Assembly (NCBI RefSeq): GCF_012272855.1
Contig: NZ_JAAXCQ010000020.1
Location: forward strand, 1-64,000
Reading direction: 5' to 3'
Source: Arenibacter sp. 6A1
GTDB lineage: Bacteria > Bacteroidota > Bacteroidia > Flavobacteriales > Flavobacteriaceae
Length of the DNA: 64,000 nucleotides
In this document: piece after piece, positions 39,660 through 49,216 of the stretch
Layout of the letters: each line of letters begins with the position of its first letter
Position numbering within the stretch: the first letter of the stretch is position 1
The notes under the pieces: model-generated
Seen by the model: only the letters and a program-made list of their open reading frames with translations
The model's database searches: none
Told to the model about the DNA's origin: nothing
Translations under genes and position numbers: made by a program

Positions 39660-40090
39660 TTAAACGACAGCTATTAGCACATTTTTTTTAAAAGTAAAAG
39701 ACAGGCTTATGACCACTTTTTCTTTTGCTTTTCCCTGAGCCAAATATTCATATGCATCATCGCCATCTTCGAGCGAATAAACAAGATCGACTATTGGCTT
39801 AATTTTTTTATTTTCGACCAGTATTGTGATAGCCTTCAATTGCTCAACATTAGACTGCATCCAGGTTAGTTTATATGCAGCCGATTTCTCTTCAATCAAT
39901 TTTGATAACTCCTCGGGTAGCTTATAATTGGTCATACCCAATTGTTTTGCTGTTTACTCATCAGGAGGGCCTACTATCGTGGTTACTTTTCCACCTTCTT
40001 TAATGATTCCAAAAGCTTCTCAACAACCACACCACTGAAGTCATAACCGATTGTACTAGGTAATTTTAAAGGAACCATGGAAGTACTCAT
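39660..40090 (-). pseudogene. Decayed zinc-type alcohol dehydrogenase / quinone oxidoreductase
   Basis: Pieces of a medium-chain dehydrogenase remain. LPSTIGYDFSGVVVE, the usual catalytic-domain strand, comes after an ATG at 40090. Then, after a frame change, IKEGGKVTTIVGPPDE reaches an in-frame TAA, and the same frame continues TAKQLGMTNYKLPEE through QLKAITILVENKKIKPIVDLVYSLED, the usual C-terminal segment. The cofactor-binding Gly motif and the region between are deleted. At least one frameshift, one stop and one large deletion make it non-functional. Confidence 0.85.
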
Positions 40091-40213
40091 TTCATCAGCA
40101 CCTTAAATATACCATTAATCTACCTTATCCGATAAAATACGGCTTTCTATTCTAGGGCTTGGTCAATTTTATATCTCTTTTCGTTGTTTTTTAAAGATAG
40201 TATCGCCTTATCG

Positions 40214-41311
40214 CTATTTATTGTTGCTGCCCTCGTACGGTGTTGGCACATCCTGCTTATTAACTCCTTTTTTAGCAGTAATTTCTTTGGCTCTTTGATA
40301 TTCCTCGGGATTTGCTGTTAGTCCTTCTTGACTGGCACCCCTAGAAGGATTGAACCTTAGTGAGGTATAAAGAGGAAAGTGATCCGAGCCAATAGACGGT
40401 AATCGCTGAATAGAATGCAAGGTAAAATGATCACTATGAAAAAGATGATCTAAAGGCCAACGCATGAACGGATATGCCGCATGAAAAGTATTGAACATTC
40501 CCCTTCCTATTCGCGGATCTAATAAACCACTAATCTTACGGAAAAGATGTGTCGTTGAGGACCATGCTACATCGTTAAGGTCTCCTGTCACTATGATAGG
40601 TTTTGTGCTCTTGTCTACACTACGAGCTACAATGATCAATTCTGCATCACGTGGCGCAGACTTTGTGTTTTCAGTCGGACTCGGTGGTGCTGGGTGGAGG
40701 AAATGTGCACGAACCCTGTCACCTGTCCGCAATTCTATGGACACATGTATGGAGGGGACATTTTTCTCTACTAAAAATGAAATTTCCTGATCATGTAAAG
40801 GCAGTTTTGAATAAAGGTGAATCCCATAAAGATTGTCAAGTGGACATTTGACAGCATATGGCATATCAGATTCCAACACCTTTAGTTGTTCTTCCCACCA
40901 CCGATCAGATTCTAAGGTTACCAGAATATCTGGCTGGTATTTATTCACCAATTTTAGTAAAGCTTCCACATTTCGGTTGGTAGTAAGAACATTAGAGGTG
41001 ATAATGCTGAGTTGCCCTCCAGGGCTATTTTCCTTCGCTCCTTTCACCTCCTTGGGCCAAAAGGGTGTATAGGGCAATATCCACCACAATTGCCAAATAA
41101 AACAAGCGCCGTTCCCAAAAACAAGCATCCAAGTTATAGGATATTCTAAATTTAAAAAAAAGATACTTACTAGTAACAAGACCAATGAAAAAAGCATGAT
41201 TTGTACTCTGGGAAAGTCCATACTCCTTATAATCCAGTGTGTACCCTTAGACAATGGCAGTATGGTAACTAATACAGTAAGAATGGTACAAATACTAATA
41301 AAAATGAGCAT
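40214..41311 (-). CDS. Membrane-anchored EEP-family hydrolase
   Basis: A 365-residue protein with three N-terminal membrane helices (about 1-20, 36-55, 60-80) and a C-terminal endonuclease/exonuclease/phosphatase domain from about residue 95. Motifs: LSIITSNVLTTN, DILVTLESDRWW with the metal-site Glu, IVTGDLNDVAWS and SIGSDHFPLYTSL with the terminal Asp-His. The three-helix anchor plus EEP domain is a common bacterial layout with the enzyme outside the membrane. It is unlike the secreted EEP at 8089-8985 in sequence. Substrate unknown. Confidence 0.88.
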   Translation of the reverse strand: MLIFISICTILTVLVTILPLSKGTHWIIRSMDFPRVQIMLFSLVLLLVSIFFLNLEYPITWMLVFGNGACFIWQLWWILPYTPFWPKEVKGAKENSPGGQLSIITSNVLTTNRNVEALLKLVNKYQPDILVTLESDRWWEEQLKVLESDMPYAVKCPLDNLYGIHLYSKLPLHDQEISFLVEKNVPSIHVSIELRTGDRVRAHFLHPAPPSPTENTKSAPRDAELIIVARSVDKSTKPIIVTGDLNDVAWSSTTHLFRKISGLLDPRIGRGMFNTFHAAYPFMRWPLDHLFHSDHFTLHSIQRLPSIGSDHFPLYTSLRFNPSRGASQEGLTANPEEYQRAKEITAKKGVNKQDVPTPYEGSNNK

Positions 41312-42033
41312 GTTAATGATTGTTTACTATTATTGATTGTCTAAAAAGTAGGATGATTTGGCATTTTAAGATTGATATTACCAAAGGCTCTTGGCAGTTA
41401 GTTATTTATATCTGACTAGCGCCTGTTTTTTTTACGCTCATGGATAATACTATTTACCTCCATCAAACCAACATAGCCGGTATTTGACAAGAAATAATTT
41501 TACCCGCCAGTAAGATACCCCAAATAACCTACAATCCAATGTTGACCAGGTCTTTTAGGTGCTAATTTATATATTTTTTAGGCTTCATATTTCTAACAGT
41601 TTTTGTTTAACATCTCTATGATGTTCCGCTATAAATATGGTGATTTTCTGTAAAAGGAATTCGCTCCTACTCCAACCTCATCGTCTAGATAAACTACCTT
41701 AGCATTACAAATATCCATCAAAGCGAATGTTATTATTCGGATGGGCTCATGTGGGTTAGCATCCGATCCTCATAAAAGAAATAACATAATCACGGACCGC
41801 TATGTTTGCTTCTAAAGCAACTAATCTAAGTAACACTAATTAAACCTAGCTATAGCATTAGAAGAGGAGGGAGAATTATTTTGAATTATATGCATGCAGT
41901 AACTGACAAAAGGTAAACCCCTCATCTATATCTATAATGGTGCGGGTGCCCTCGCTTATAACCTTTAAAAAGCTGTTTTAAGTTTTCATTATTGTAGAGA
42001 ATATTGGGTAAATAACGGTTTCTGATAAATGCG
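41312..42033. other. 722-bp gap
   Basis: No assignable gene. On the minus strand at about 41640-41770 a protein-like stretch (NAKVVYLDDEVGVGANSFY) without an intact start or end suggests gene debris. Nothing else is seen. Confidence 0.45.
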
Positions 42034-42506
42034 TTATTTATTTTTTAAAACATTGTTTAAGTTTTGGAAAAACATCTTCCAACCATTTATAATGCCCGAT
42101 TTCATTGTTTGATCTTTTTGCTTGTTATTCGCAAAACTTGAATATAGTACTATCCTTGTTTCTGTTCCAATAGTTTGGAATTTAACTTCCGTGGTCACCG
42201 GCACATTGTTTTCCCTATCTTCGTCCCAAGAGTCTTTGTAAACAATCCGATCTGATTTTTGCAGTAAAAGGTACTCGCCTTTTGTTGGGTACACCACACC
42301 TTCGGGAGATTTCATATGTATCCTACCCCCCCCTACTTTCGGATCAAGTTCTGCTTTTACAACTGAAAACCCTATTGGGAAAAACCATTGCTGGAATGTT
42401 TTCAAATCTGTCCAAGCATTATAAAGGCTGATATATCCGCTTCGGTTTCAAAATCTAGTACTAGTGTTGGATCTAAATAATTAGATGTTTTATATCTCTT
42501 TTCCAT
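42034..42506 (-). pseudogene. Frameshifted SRPBCC/AHSA1-family protein
   Basis: The first frame starts at 42506 with MEKRYKTSNYLDPTLVLDFE. A one-base shift near 42435 then moves the reading to LYNAWTDLKTFQQWFFP, continuing through ELDPKVGGG to the stop at 42034. Together they make a full-length AHSA1 domain of about 157 residues. The internal Met at 42405 could start a shortened protein, but it would lack the first strand and helix of the fold. A sequencing error is the alternative explanation for a single shift. Confidence 0.8.
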
Positions 42507-43215
42507 CTTAATTACCCTTATGCTAAATAAACTGCTTATATCCGTGCTCTATGAACCGGTAACGATCAATTTTAAGTCTTAAAGGATAAGTTGCGGCAAT
42601 GCCATAGGGGAAAAAGGAGGAGTTTGCCAATTAAACCAACACTAAATTTATGCCTAATATCTAAAGAATAGCTTGTGCACAATTTTTCGCTATCAAAAAC
42701 ACCTAGGTGTCCGTTTGATCCAGAATTTTAGAAACAACATGAATTGCAAACCGGATGTCCATAGAAGGTTGTAGCCTCTATAATTATAGAATGAAGTATA
42801 CAAAAAAGCGCGGCTTGGTAAAAGCACTTAGCAAGCCGCGCCAAACATTTAATTATGAAATAAAATTAAGAAATCCAATTTACTAAAAATAATGATACCA
42901 TCCAATCTAAGATGTTTTTCACTACTAAAAACGACACCTTGGCCATTTAAAGGTTACGAGCTGCCCCGAAAGGTATTCAAAACACAACAAGCCCGGATGC
43001 TCCAAGATGCTACGCCTTTTGTAAGGAGCCACGCATCACTAAGCCAAAACAATCTATTTCCCGGTAAAAGAAAATATAGGATTATCACAAGAAAAATTAG
43101 CGAGGGAGGCTAGCTAATAAGGAGGGGGAATAATTTAAATCCGATTGCCAAAAGCTATGTGTCAGCCGCGCTTCGTAGCGCTATTAAATATATATTTTAC
43201 TGTCGTAAGTCATTC
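42507..43215. other. 709-bp gap with an orphan terminator
   Basis: Positions 42600-42640 weakly resemble part of element A. A plus-strand frame at 42892-43113 (73 residues) matches nothing I know. A minus-strand terminator lies at 42801-42841. Confidence 0.5.
42801..42841 (-). terminator. Strong minus-strand terminator
   Basis: The 10-bp GC-rich arms 42808-42817 and 42832-42841 (GCGCGGCTTG and its complement) enclose a 14-nt loop. On the minus strand the hairpin is followed by TTTTTTG. It is 375 bp beyond the NTF2-like gene, so that transcript has a long 3' region or an unannotated small RNA ends here. Confidence 0.8.
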
Positions 43216-43737
43216 CTATTCTTCCAGCTTCTCATCCTTCTTTAAGGGGGAATGATGTTCATGTACTATCCTCCAGCCGTTTTTAGTCTTAACAAATAAC
43301 AATGAAATTTGATCATTGACCACGACAAGGTCTTCTTCGAATTTTAAATGGAAATCTGAGTGAAAAGTCATATTGGCCACTTGATCGTATACCGCAATTT
43401 TCATATCATTCATATCAAATTTCAATATTTCAGTAACCGAGCCAAATACATTCCTTTCAAATTCTTCATTTTCAGTCCCACCGTTTCGCAGTTCTCCTTT
43501 TTTAAATTCAGTAAACTTTGGGCTGTATGCATGAAAAGAGATGAGCCTGTCAAGATCGCCATCCTTTACACTTTGGGCAATACTATCCATGGTCAATTTA
43601 ACCTCCTGCATTGCTTCTGAAAATTCATCGTTTATCAGGTCTATTGGCGTTTCTACAACTTTTTGTTCCTTTTCTTTACAGGAAATGAGTAATACTCCAA
43701 AAAGTATCAATAGCGTAAATAAGAGTTTTGATTTCAT
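43216..43737 (-). CDS. NTF2/SnoaL-like lipoprotein
   Basis: A 173-residue lipoprotein (signal LLILFGVLLISCKEK, Cys20). The body has the order of a SnoaL/DUF4440-type NTF2 fold: a long helix VKLTMDSIAQSVKDGDLDRLISFHAYSPKFTEF, then strands EFERNVFGSV, MKIAVYDQVANMTFHSDFHLKF and LLFVKTKNGWRIVHEHHSPL. The closing WRIVHEHHS strand is typical. These folds hold small ligands or act as binding modules, and the role here is unknown. The ATG at 43737 gives the best lipoprotein signal. Confidence 0.82.
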   Translation of the reverse strand: MKSKLLFTLLILFGVLLISCKEKEQKVVETPIDLINDEFSEAMQEVKLTMDSIAQSVKDGDLDRLISFHAYSPKFTEFKKGELRNGGTENEEFERNVFGSVTEILKFDMNDMKIAVYDQVANMTFHSDFHLKFEEDLVVVNDQISLLFVKTKNGWRIVHEHHSPLKKDEKLEE

Positions 43738-44252
43738 AATTCCACAGTTTACATATTACTAATCGTACAGTAAGTTATGGATTTTAAACGACTCTAAATT
43801 TCCCTATATGCTGGTTGTTAAGAATCATGTATAAACTGTTCATACCGAGGTGTACGTTGCGACATCTAAACCCAAATTTTGGTTTTGTTTGCCGTTGACC
43901 TTCCTGGTGATTCATATAAATGAAGCCAACCATATCTCCCACGTTTTATTTTTGCAATCAGTTTTTTTATGAAATCTTTTAATCTGGTTTATCCTTAACT
44001 AAGAAAGGCATACTTCCTTATGCCATCTTAAATAAACGCTACGTATAGGCTGTTAGCCCTGGGGTAAAAGAAAAGTGTTCTTATAAAAAACGTAATTATT
44101 GCAACGATACACTATGACGAGAAAGTTTCAAGAATCAATTATATAAAAATCCGAAAAATTGTTTAGCCCAAAATCCTAGAAGTAGTTCTACTTTTGTGTT
44201 ATAAATAATAATGACGAAATTGGTTTAACTAAACCATTAACATATAGCAAAT
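43738..44252. other. 515-bp gap between divergent genes
   Basis: No gene seen. TACTTTTG at 44189-44196 is a full match to the TAnnTTTG -7 box about 57 bp before the next start and is the likely promoter of the 66-residue protein; no -33 TTG lies at the usual distance. Confidence 0.45.
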
Positions 44253-44453
44253 ATGAATAAGTCCATAAAAATAATTTTGGTTGTAGCCGGCACTGTGCTA
44301 TTAGGATATGGAATATATACCTTTATAGTACCAGAAACCGTAGTAAGTATAGGATCTTTAGACCTTATTAAAGCTCAAAATGACAACAAGGCCTATATTG
44401 CCATTGGCTTGGGACTGGTGATTCTCCTTTTAGGCTTATTTAAAAGCAAATAA
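44253..44453 (+). CDS. Small two-helix membrane protein
   Basis: A 66-residue protein with two hydrophobic helices (about 6-27 and 47-63), a short polar loop (SLDLIKAQNDNKA) and a basic tail FKSK. No family is recognised. The ATG at 44253 has a promoter-like box upstream, and the gene lies 90 bp before the methyltransferase in the same direction. The even helix layout supports a real protein. Confidence 0.6.
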   Translation: MNKSIKIILVVAGTVLLGYGIYTFIVPETVVSIGSLDLIKAQNDNKAYIAIGLGLVILLLGLFKSK

Positions 44454-44543
44454 AACGACAAGAAACCTGTAAATGGCAATTTAAAAGACATTGGGACACC
44501 TTTAAACATCCTTTTTTAGTATGTTTTGACCTAAAGGGAATTT

Positions 44544-45221
44544 ATGAATACAAAAGAAAATACAACCCAAAGAGAAAAAAAGCCTTGGCCTACTAAAGCT
44601 GCCATGGAACAGGTCTATGAAATGAAACTTTGGGGTGGCAACAACGCTGATTTTTATTCAGGTGAAGGATCACATGATCCTGAAATAGTATTTCCATATT
44701 TAGCTGCTGTAACATCATTTTTAACCTCTTTTGAAAGTCCACTTACGGTCTGTGATTTAGGTTGTGGCGATTTTAATGTAGGAATAGAATTGGTACAACA
44801 TACTAAAAAATATGTTGCACTAGATATCGTAGCAGACCTTATAGAATACAATAAAGAAAAATTTAAAGAAGAGAATTTAGAATTCCTTTGTTTGGATATT
44901 GCTGTAGCTGATTTGCCGTCTGGGGATTGTGCTATCATAAGACAGGTACTCCAACATTTATCGAATACCGAGGTACAAAGTATCGTGAATAAGTTAACTG
45001 CCTTTAAATATGTTATTTTAACAGAACATTTACCTGAAGGAGATTTTGTACCCAACAAAGAGATTATTTCAGGACAAGGAATTAGACTCAAAAAACAAAG
45101 CGGCATAAATCTATTAGCACCACCCTTTAATTTTAAGGTAAAAGAAGAGAAACAATTATTGTCTGTTACTTTAAAGGATGGTAAAGGAGTAATCGTAACT
45201 ACCCTTTATACAACTTCTTAA
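44544..45221 (+). CDS. Class I SAM-dependent methyltransferase
   Basis: A 225-residue soluble protein with the Rossmann-like methyltransferase signature TVCDLGCGDFNVG (motif I, about 71-83), the acidic YVALDIVADLIEYNKEKF (motif II), LEFLCLDIAVADLPSGDCAIIRQVLQHLSN (motifs III-IV) and YVILTEHLPEG. The substrate is unknown. An N-terminal WGGNNADFYSGEGSHDPE stretch is common in small-molecule methyltransferases of this type. It follows the small membrane protein by 90 bp. Confidence 0.88.
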   Translation: MNTKENTTQREKKPWPTKAAMEQVYEMKLWGGNNADFYSGEGSHDPEIVFPYLAAVTSFLTSFESPLTVCDLGCGDFNVGIELVQHTKKYVALDIVADLIEYNKEKFKEENLEFLCLDIAVADLPSGDCAIIRQVLQHLSNTEVQSIVNKLTAFKYVILTEHLPEGDFVPNKEIISGQGIRLKKQSGINLLAPPFNFKVKEEKQLLSVTLKDGKGVIVTTLYTTS

Positions 45222-45333
45222 GCTCCCCATTAATTGTCCCAAGGGGATATTCAACTATTTTTTCCCAGATGAATGTCTCATAAATATGATTTGGCAAACT
45301 TATATTTGTAACACACGTATAAAATAATCCGAA

Positions 45334-45792
45334 TCACTGTACCAAACCTTCAGCTTTCCTTTTCATAAGTAAGCGCCCTTCATTGTCTAAATAATAGTTA
45401 TCCGAGGCTAAAAAAGTTTCAAATCCAAGCTTATTATAAATTTGGAGTGCCGATGCGTTTTCCGGATGCACTGTTAAACAAATTTCCTTACAATGATTGG
45501 CCTCCAATAGGGTTATCAGCTCTTGCGTTAATTTCTTTCCGATCTGTCTTCCTCTAGCTGCTGGATGAACACCGACAGACAAAATCCAGCCCTGATTTGT
45601 GTTAGCCGTAAGATTCCCCAAAACATATCCTAAAACTTCATCCCCCTCTTGGGCTATTAAAAAATAATCCTCAGAAATATCAAAAAGCTGTCGTAAAACG
45701 AATAGCGGATAACTTCCATCCTTAAAACACAATGTTTCAATTTCATGGACTACTTTTAAATCTTCTAATGTTGCTTTTTTTATTCTAATCAT
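45334..45792 (-). CDS. GNAT-family N-acetyltransferase (RimI-like)
   Basis: A 152-residue acetyltransferase. The acetyl-CoA loop is LSVGVHPAARGRQIGKKL (the R/Q-x-x-G-x-G/A pattern), followed by LTVHPENASALQIYNKLGFE, the usual N-x-x-A-x-x-x-Y-x-x-x-G-F signature. The opening IRIKKATLEDLKVVHEIETLCF is that of RimI-type enzymes. It is convergent with the methyltransferase across a 112-bp gap. Substrate unknown. Confidence 0.92.
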   Translation of the reverse strand: MIRIKKATLEDLKVVHEIETLCFKDGSYPLFVLRQLFDISEDYFLIAQEGDEVLGYVLGNLTANTNQGWILSVGVHPAARGRQIGKKLTQELITLLEANHCKEICLTVHPENASALQIYNKLGFETFLASDNYYLDNEGRLLMKRKAEGLVQ

Positions 45793-46538
45793 GCCTTCTT
45801 TTTAGTCGTAGCTCCTATGGTTATCACGTGTAAAAAATCCCGGAAACTTATAGTAGGACTAGCAGTTCAGACCGATATTAAAGTATCCATAGTATTGAGA
45901 GGTACAAAGGTAAAAAAATGCAAAACTTACACAGGAAATCCCCCTCATAAATCTAGAATTAAAGTATCTTACTTTTGGCCTGATTCAGCATTCAAGAAAT
46001 AATGGGCCCTGGCCCATACCTTAACAACTCTTTAAGCGATGAATGGCACCGTCTTACCATAGATAGCATGCCTACGTTCACAAAGAGCCCTAAGTTATCC
46101 CTAGGTATTTCAAAGTTGCGCTATAATTTTCAAATGAATCAGGTATCCCTAGCCAGAAAACCAATTTCGAAAGAGTATTTATCTATAATCCATTCTGTTA
46201 TAGATTTTTGTAATTATTAAAAATAGAGTAAAAATGAGCTTATAAAACCCCTTCTCTTTCGAGGGAATCCTTTCACTCCCTTCACAAGATATCATCTGAC
46301 TGATATATAGTTCTTTAGGAAAGATTTAACTTAAACAATAGGGTCCTAATGTTAAATTGTATTCTTTTATATTTTAATTTTGAGTCGACTTCAGCCAATA
46401 AAACTTATACCGGAAACTTTGTTCAATTTTAGGTATAAGTCCTGTTCATATTTGATTGACCAACAAATAATATTCAAATAACATTCACTATGTTAAACCC
46501 CATGGGTTTGATTAGTATTTACATAAAATCATTCTAAG
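45793..46538. other. 746-bp gap before cytosine deaminase
   Basis: Two short plus-strand frames (45817-46002 and 46002-46220) give unrecognisable translations and are not called. TAATTTTG at 46375-46382 matches the -7 box, about 155 bp before the deaminase. Confidence 0.5.
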
Positions 46539-47783
46539 ATGAGAAAGAAGTTTTTTAATGCGAAATTTTATCGCAACGATGCAGCAACCGAAATGGTGGT
46601 AGAAGATGGAAAAATCATTCAGATCGGAACTAACTTGCCCAAGTGTGAAGAAGAAATCGACCTCAATGGAAAACTTGTTTTACCTCCTTATGTAGATCCC
46701 CATTTACATTTGGACTATGTATATACCGGACGTAATGACGGAGGGAAAATTAACTCAGGAACACTTTTCGAAGGTATTGCACGTTGGCATAATATCAAAA
46801 AATCACAAACGAAAGAAGATGCTAAAGAACGTGCATTGACTGCCATCCAGGAAGAGGTTTCTCAGGGTGTCCAATTTATCCGTACCCACATCGACGTGAC
46901 AGACCCAAAACTTCTGGGGATGGAGGTGATGCTCGAACTGCGGGAAGAACTGAAGGATTTAGTAACCATCCAAATTGTATCTTTCCCTCAAGAAGGGATG
47001 TACGCCTATAAAGGCGGCTATGAACTGGTTGAAGAAGGCCTAAAGATGGGTGCCGATTGTGTAGGAGGCATTCCGCATTTCGAATGGGCCCGTGAAATCG
47101 GTGATAAATCTGTACACAGTATTGTAGAGCTTGCCCTAAAACATGACAAAATGATTGACGTGCACTGTGATGAAACGGATGATCCCATGTCGCGTTTTGT
47201 CGAACTACTCAATGCCTTGGTGATGATAGAAGGTATTGGTCCTAAAACAGCTGCCAGTCATACATGTTCCTTTGGCAGTGTTGACAATGCCTATGCTTTT
47301 CGCATGATGGGTTTATTTAAGGCCAGCGGTATCAACTTTATTTCATGCCCTACAGAAAATGCCTATCTACAGGGGCGTCAAGATACTTATCCCAAGCGTC
47401 GTGGACTGACCCGAGTAAAAGAATTTCTACAAGAAGGTATCAATGTATGCTTTGCACAAGACTCCATCAATGATCCTTGGTATCCACTAGGTAATGGAAA
47501 TATGATGAATATCCTAGACAACGGTATTCACTTAACTCAGGTTGCTTCATTCGCAGAATTAGAAACCGCTTTCAATTTGATAACTTATAACGGTGCTAAA
47601 ACGATGATGCTAGAAGATCAATATGGTTTAGATGTAGGCAAACCGGCCAACTTTATAGTGGTCAACGAATTTTCGGTTTTTGAAGCTATTCGTAAAAGAG
47701 TAGAAGTATTGGCATCTGTACGAAAAGGCGAATTCTTATTCCGCCGAAGAGAACCGGAATATGAAATTCCTTTAATCCTTTAA
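46539..47783 (+). CDS. codA: Cytosine deaminase-like amidohydrolase
   Basis: A 414-residue amidohydrolase of the CodA group, which converts cytosine to uracil. Metal-site residues are visible: His55 and His57 in DPHLHLDY, His209 in DVHCDETDD with Glu212 as general acid/base, SHTCSFGSV with a metal His, and Asp308 in CFAQDSINDPW. Length and motif spacing follow E. coli CodA. No cytosine permease (CodB) lies beside it. Assignment as deaminase rather than another nucleobase- or creatinine-type amidohydrolase is by motif similarity. A strong terminator follows 38 bp after the stop. Confidence 0.88.
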   Translation: MRKKFFNAKFYRNDAATEMVVEDGKIIQIGTNLPKCEEEIDLNGKLVLPPYVDPHLHLDYVYTGRNDGGKINSGTLFEGIARWHNIKKSQTKEDAKERALTAIQEEVSQGVQFIRTHIDVTDPKLLGMEVMLELREELKDLVTIQIVSFPQEGMYAYKGGYELVEEGLKMGADCVGGIPHFEWAREIGDKSVHSIVELALKHDKMIDVHCDETDDPMSRFVELLNALVMIEGIGPKTAASHTCSFGSVDNAYAFRMMGLFKASGINFISCPTENAYLQGRQDTYPKRRGLTRVKEFLQEGINVCFAQDSINDPWYPLGNGNMMNILDNGIHLTQVASFAELETAFNLITYNGAKTMMLEDQYGLDVGKPANFIVVNEFSVFEAIRKRVEVLASVRKGEFLFRRREPEYEIPLIL

Positions 47784-47820
47784 ATTTGTTTCCGTGATTT
47801 TCAATATCATAAAAGCATCC

Positions 47821-47859
47821 AAAAAGGACTGTTATCAACCACGATAACAGTCCTTTTTT
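47821..47859. terminator. Bidirectional Rho-independent terminator
   Basis: A perfect 16-bp stem (47821-47836 / 47843-47858) closes a 6-nt loop, with an A-run on the left and a T-run on the right. It serves the deaminase from the left and the convergent SGNH gene from the right. Confidence 0.93.
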
Positions 47860-47998
47860 AGTTTAGATACCCCTCCCTTCTTCGCTACTACCCATTAATT
47901 CCTCAAAAAAATGGGGTAAATGAACCCTTCCCTAGAAATGGAAATGGTTATTCTGAGCAGAACGGTGTGTATGAGGGGCTGTGCGAACCGTACTTCCT

Positions 47999-49108
47999 TT
48001 AGGGTATATTCAAAATATCACGTATTAATTTTTCATAAACACTTGCATACTGTATCATTCCATAATCGTTGGGGTGGATATAATCTACAAACATATCATC
48101 TACAAACCCCAGGTCCTCTTTTGTCAAGAGGTATACCTTGGTAAAACCCGCTGCTTTTAAGCTGTCAAAAGCCCTGCCCAATTCCTTATTCAAGATTTTG
48201 GTCTTACTACTATTATTTCTGTTCGTAAAACTGTTGGCATATCCTAGGTGTGCCGTCAATATAACGGGAACATCTGGCCTTATAGCTTTTAACTTCTTCA
48301 CGGCTTCCATAGCTAGGCTATAGGTATCGTCCCTATCCGGACTCAGGTTTGGCAAACAGTCTAAAATATATACGCTAGCATCAATTTCTGTCATTAAATC
48401 TACCAGTGCTGGTTCCAATCTGCCATTTCCAGAAAACCCAAGATTAACCACCGGCACTCCTAATTTCCGTTCTACAATATTTGTCCATGCCATCCCGGGC
48501 CGGGAAGCACAGGCGCCCTGACAAATAGAAGTACCGTAGGCCACAATGGCTTTCTCTTTTCTTAGGGGCAAGGGCTCAAGAATAAATGTTTCATCAACCC
48601 CTATTTCTAAGGTCTCTACCTCATTGTACAAGGGTAAAAACAATTGAAATTCCCTTCCCTTCTTCATATCGGATTGGGCATCTCCATCTACTTTAAAGGT
48701 ATAACTGCTTATGCCATCGATATGGTAGCCCCCCCAAGCACGAAACCATTCCCCATCACTAATCTTCCCATATAAATCTAAGCCGCTTACTCCCGTTGCC
48801 GGCATATGTGGCATGGCTACGCTTCCTTTTAGTTTGTATTTTACTTGAATGCTATTGGCATTGGACCGGAACCGGATGGACAAGCCTGCTGACTGCTTTG
48901 ATAATTCCCATACGGCCTTTCTTAGCTTTTCTTCCGACCTCTCTGGCAGTCGGTGGTACACAGATCTTACTTCCTTAGCCCAAGCCTGACCTGCAATAAC
49001 AGGAAACTCGTTATTAGCAGGGTTCCACCACTTTAGTTCAGTTTTCTCTTGTGCAAAAGAAATATGAGCCACAAAAAGCAGCAGCGATAGTAGGTGTATT
49101 TTCTTCAT
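47999..49108 (-). CDS. Secreted SGNH/GDSL-family hydrolase
   Basis: A 369-residue exported protein (signal ending AHISFAQ). An N-terminal SGNH_hydro_N-type beta-sandwich (about 25-180; SAGLSIRFRSNANSIQVKY, DGISSYTFKVDGDA) is followed by the hydrolase domain with Ser194 in VAYGTSICQGACAS, GFSGNGRLEP, Asn in DCLPNLSP and the catalytic Asp342-x-x-His345 in DYIHPNDYG. This pairing is usual for Bacteroidetes carbohydrate esterases that remove acetyl groups. It is 108 bp after the sulfatase, so both may strip substituents from one polysaccharide. Confidence 0.92.
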   Translation of the reverse strand: MKKIHLLSLLLFVAHISFAQEKTELKWWNPANNEFPVIAGQAWAKEVRSVYHRLPERSEEKLRKAVWELSKQSAGLSIRFRSNANSIQVKYKLKGSVAMPHMPATGVSGLDLYGKISDGEWFRAWGGYHIDGISSYTFKVDGDAQSDMKKGREFQLFLPLYNEVETLEIGVDETFILEPLPLRKEKAIVAYGTSICQGACASRPGMAWTNIVERKLGVPVVNLGFSGNGRLEPALVDLMTEIDASVYILDCLPNLSPDRDDTYSLAMEAVKKLKAIRPDVPVILTAHLGYANSFTNRNNSSKTKILNKELGRAFDSLKAAGFTKVYLLTKEDLGFVDDMFVDYIHPNDYGMIQYASVYEKLIRDILNIP

Positions 49109-49216
49109 AATTTTATGTTGTGTTTTAAGTGTCCAAATGTGCTCTCCTTTGGTTTTGTAATTCAGTATTCCCTGGAATATGACAATAACTGCTCTTATAT
49201 TTTAATGCAGCGCGAA

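Noticed and set aside
42600..42640. Weak match to the middle of element A
   Set aside because: About 24 bp with gaps resembles the repeat; too short and gapped to call a fourth copy.
42892..43113. 73-residue plus-strand frame
   Set aside because: No recognisable motif and no promoter-like box; lies in a gap with decayed genes.
45817..46220. Two consecutive short frames before the deaminase
   Set aside because: Translations are not protein-like and neither has a plausible upstream signal.
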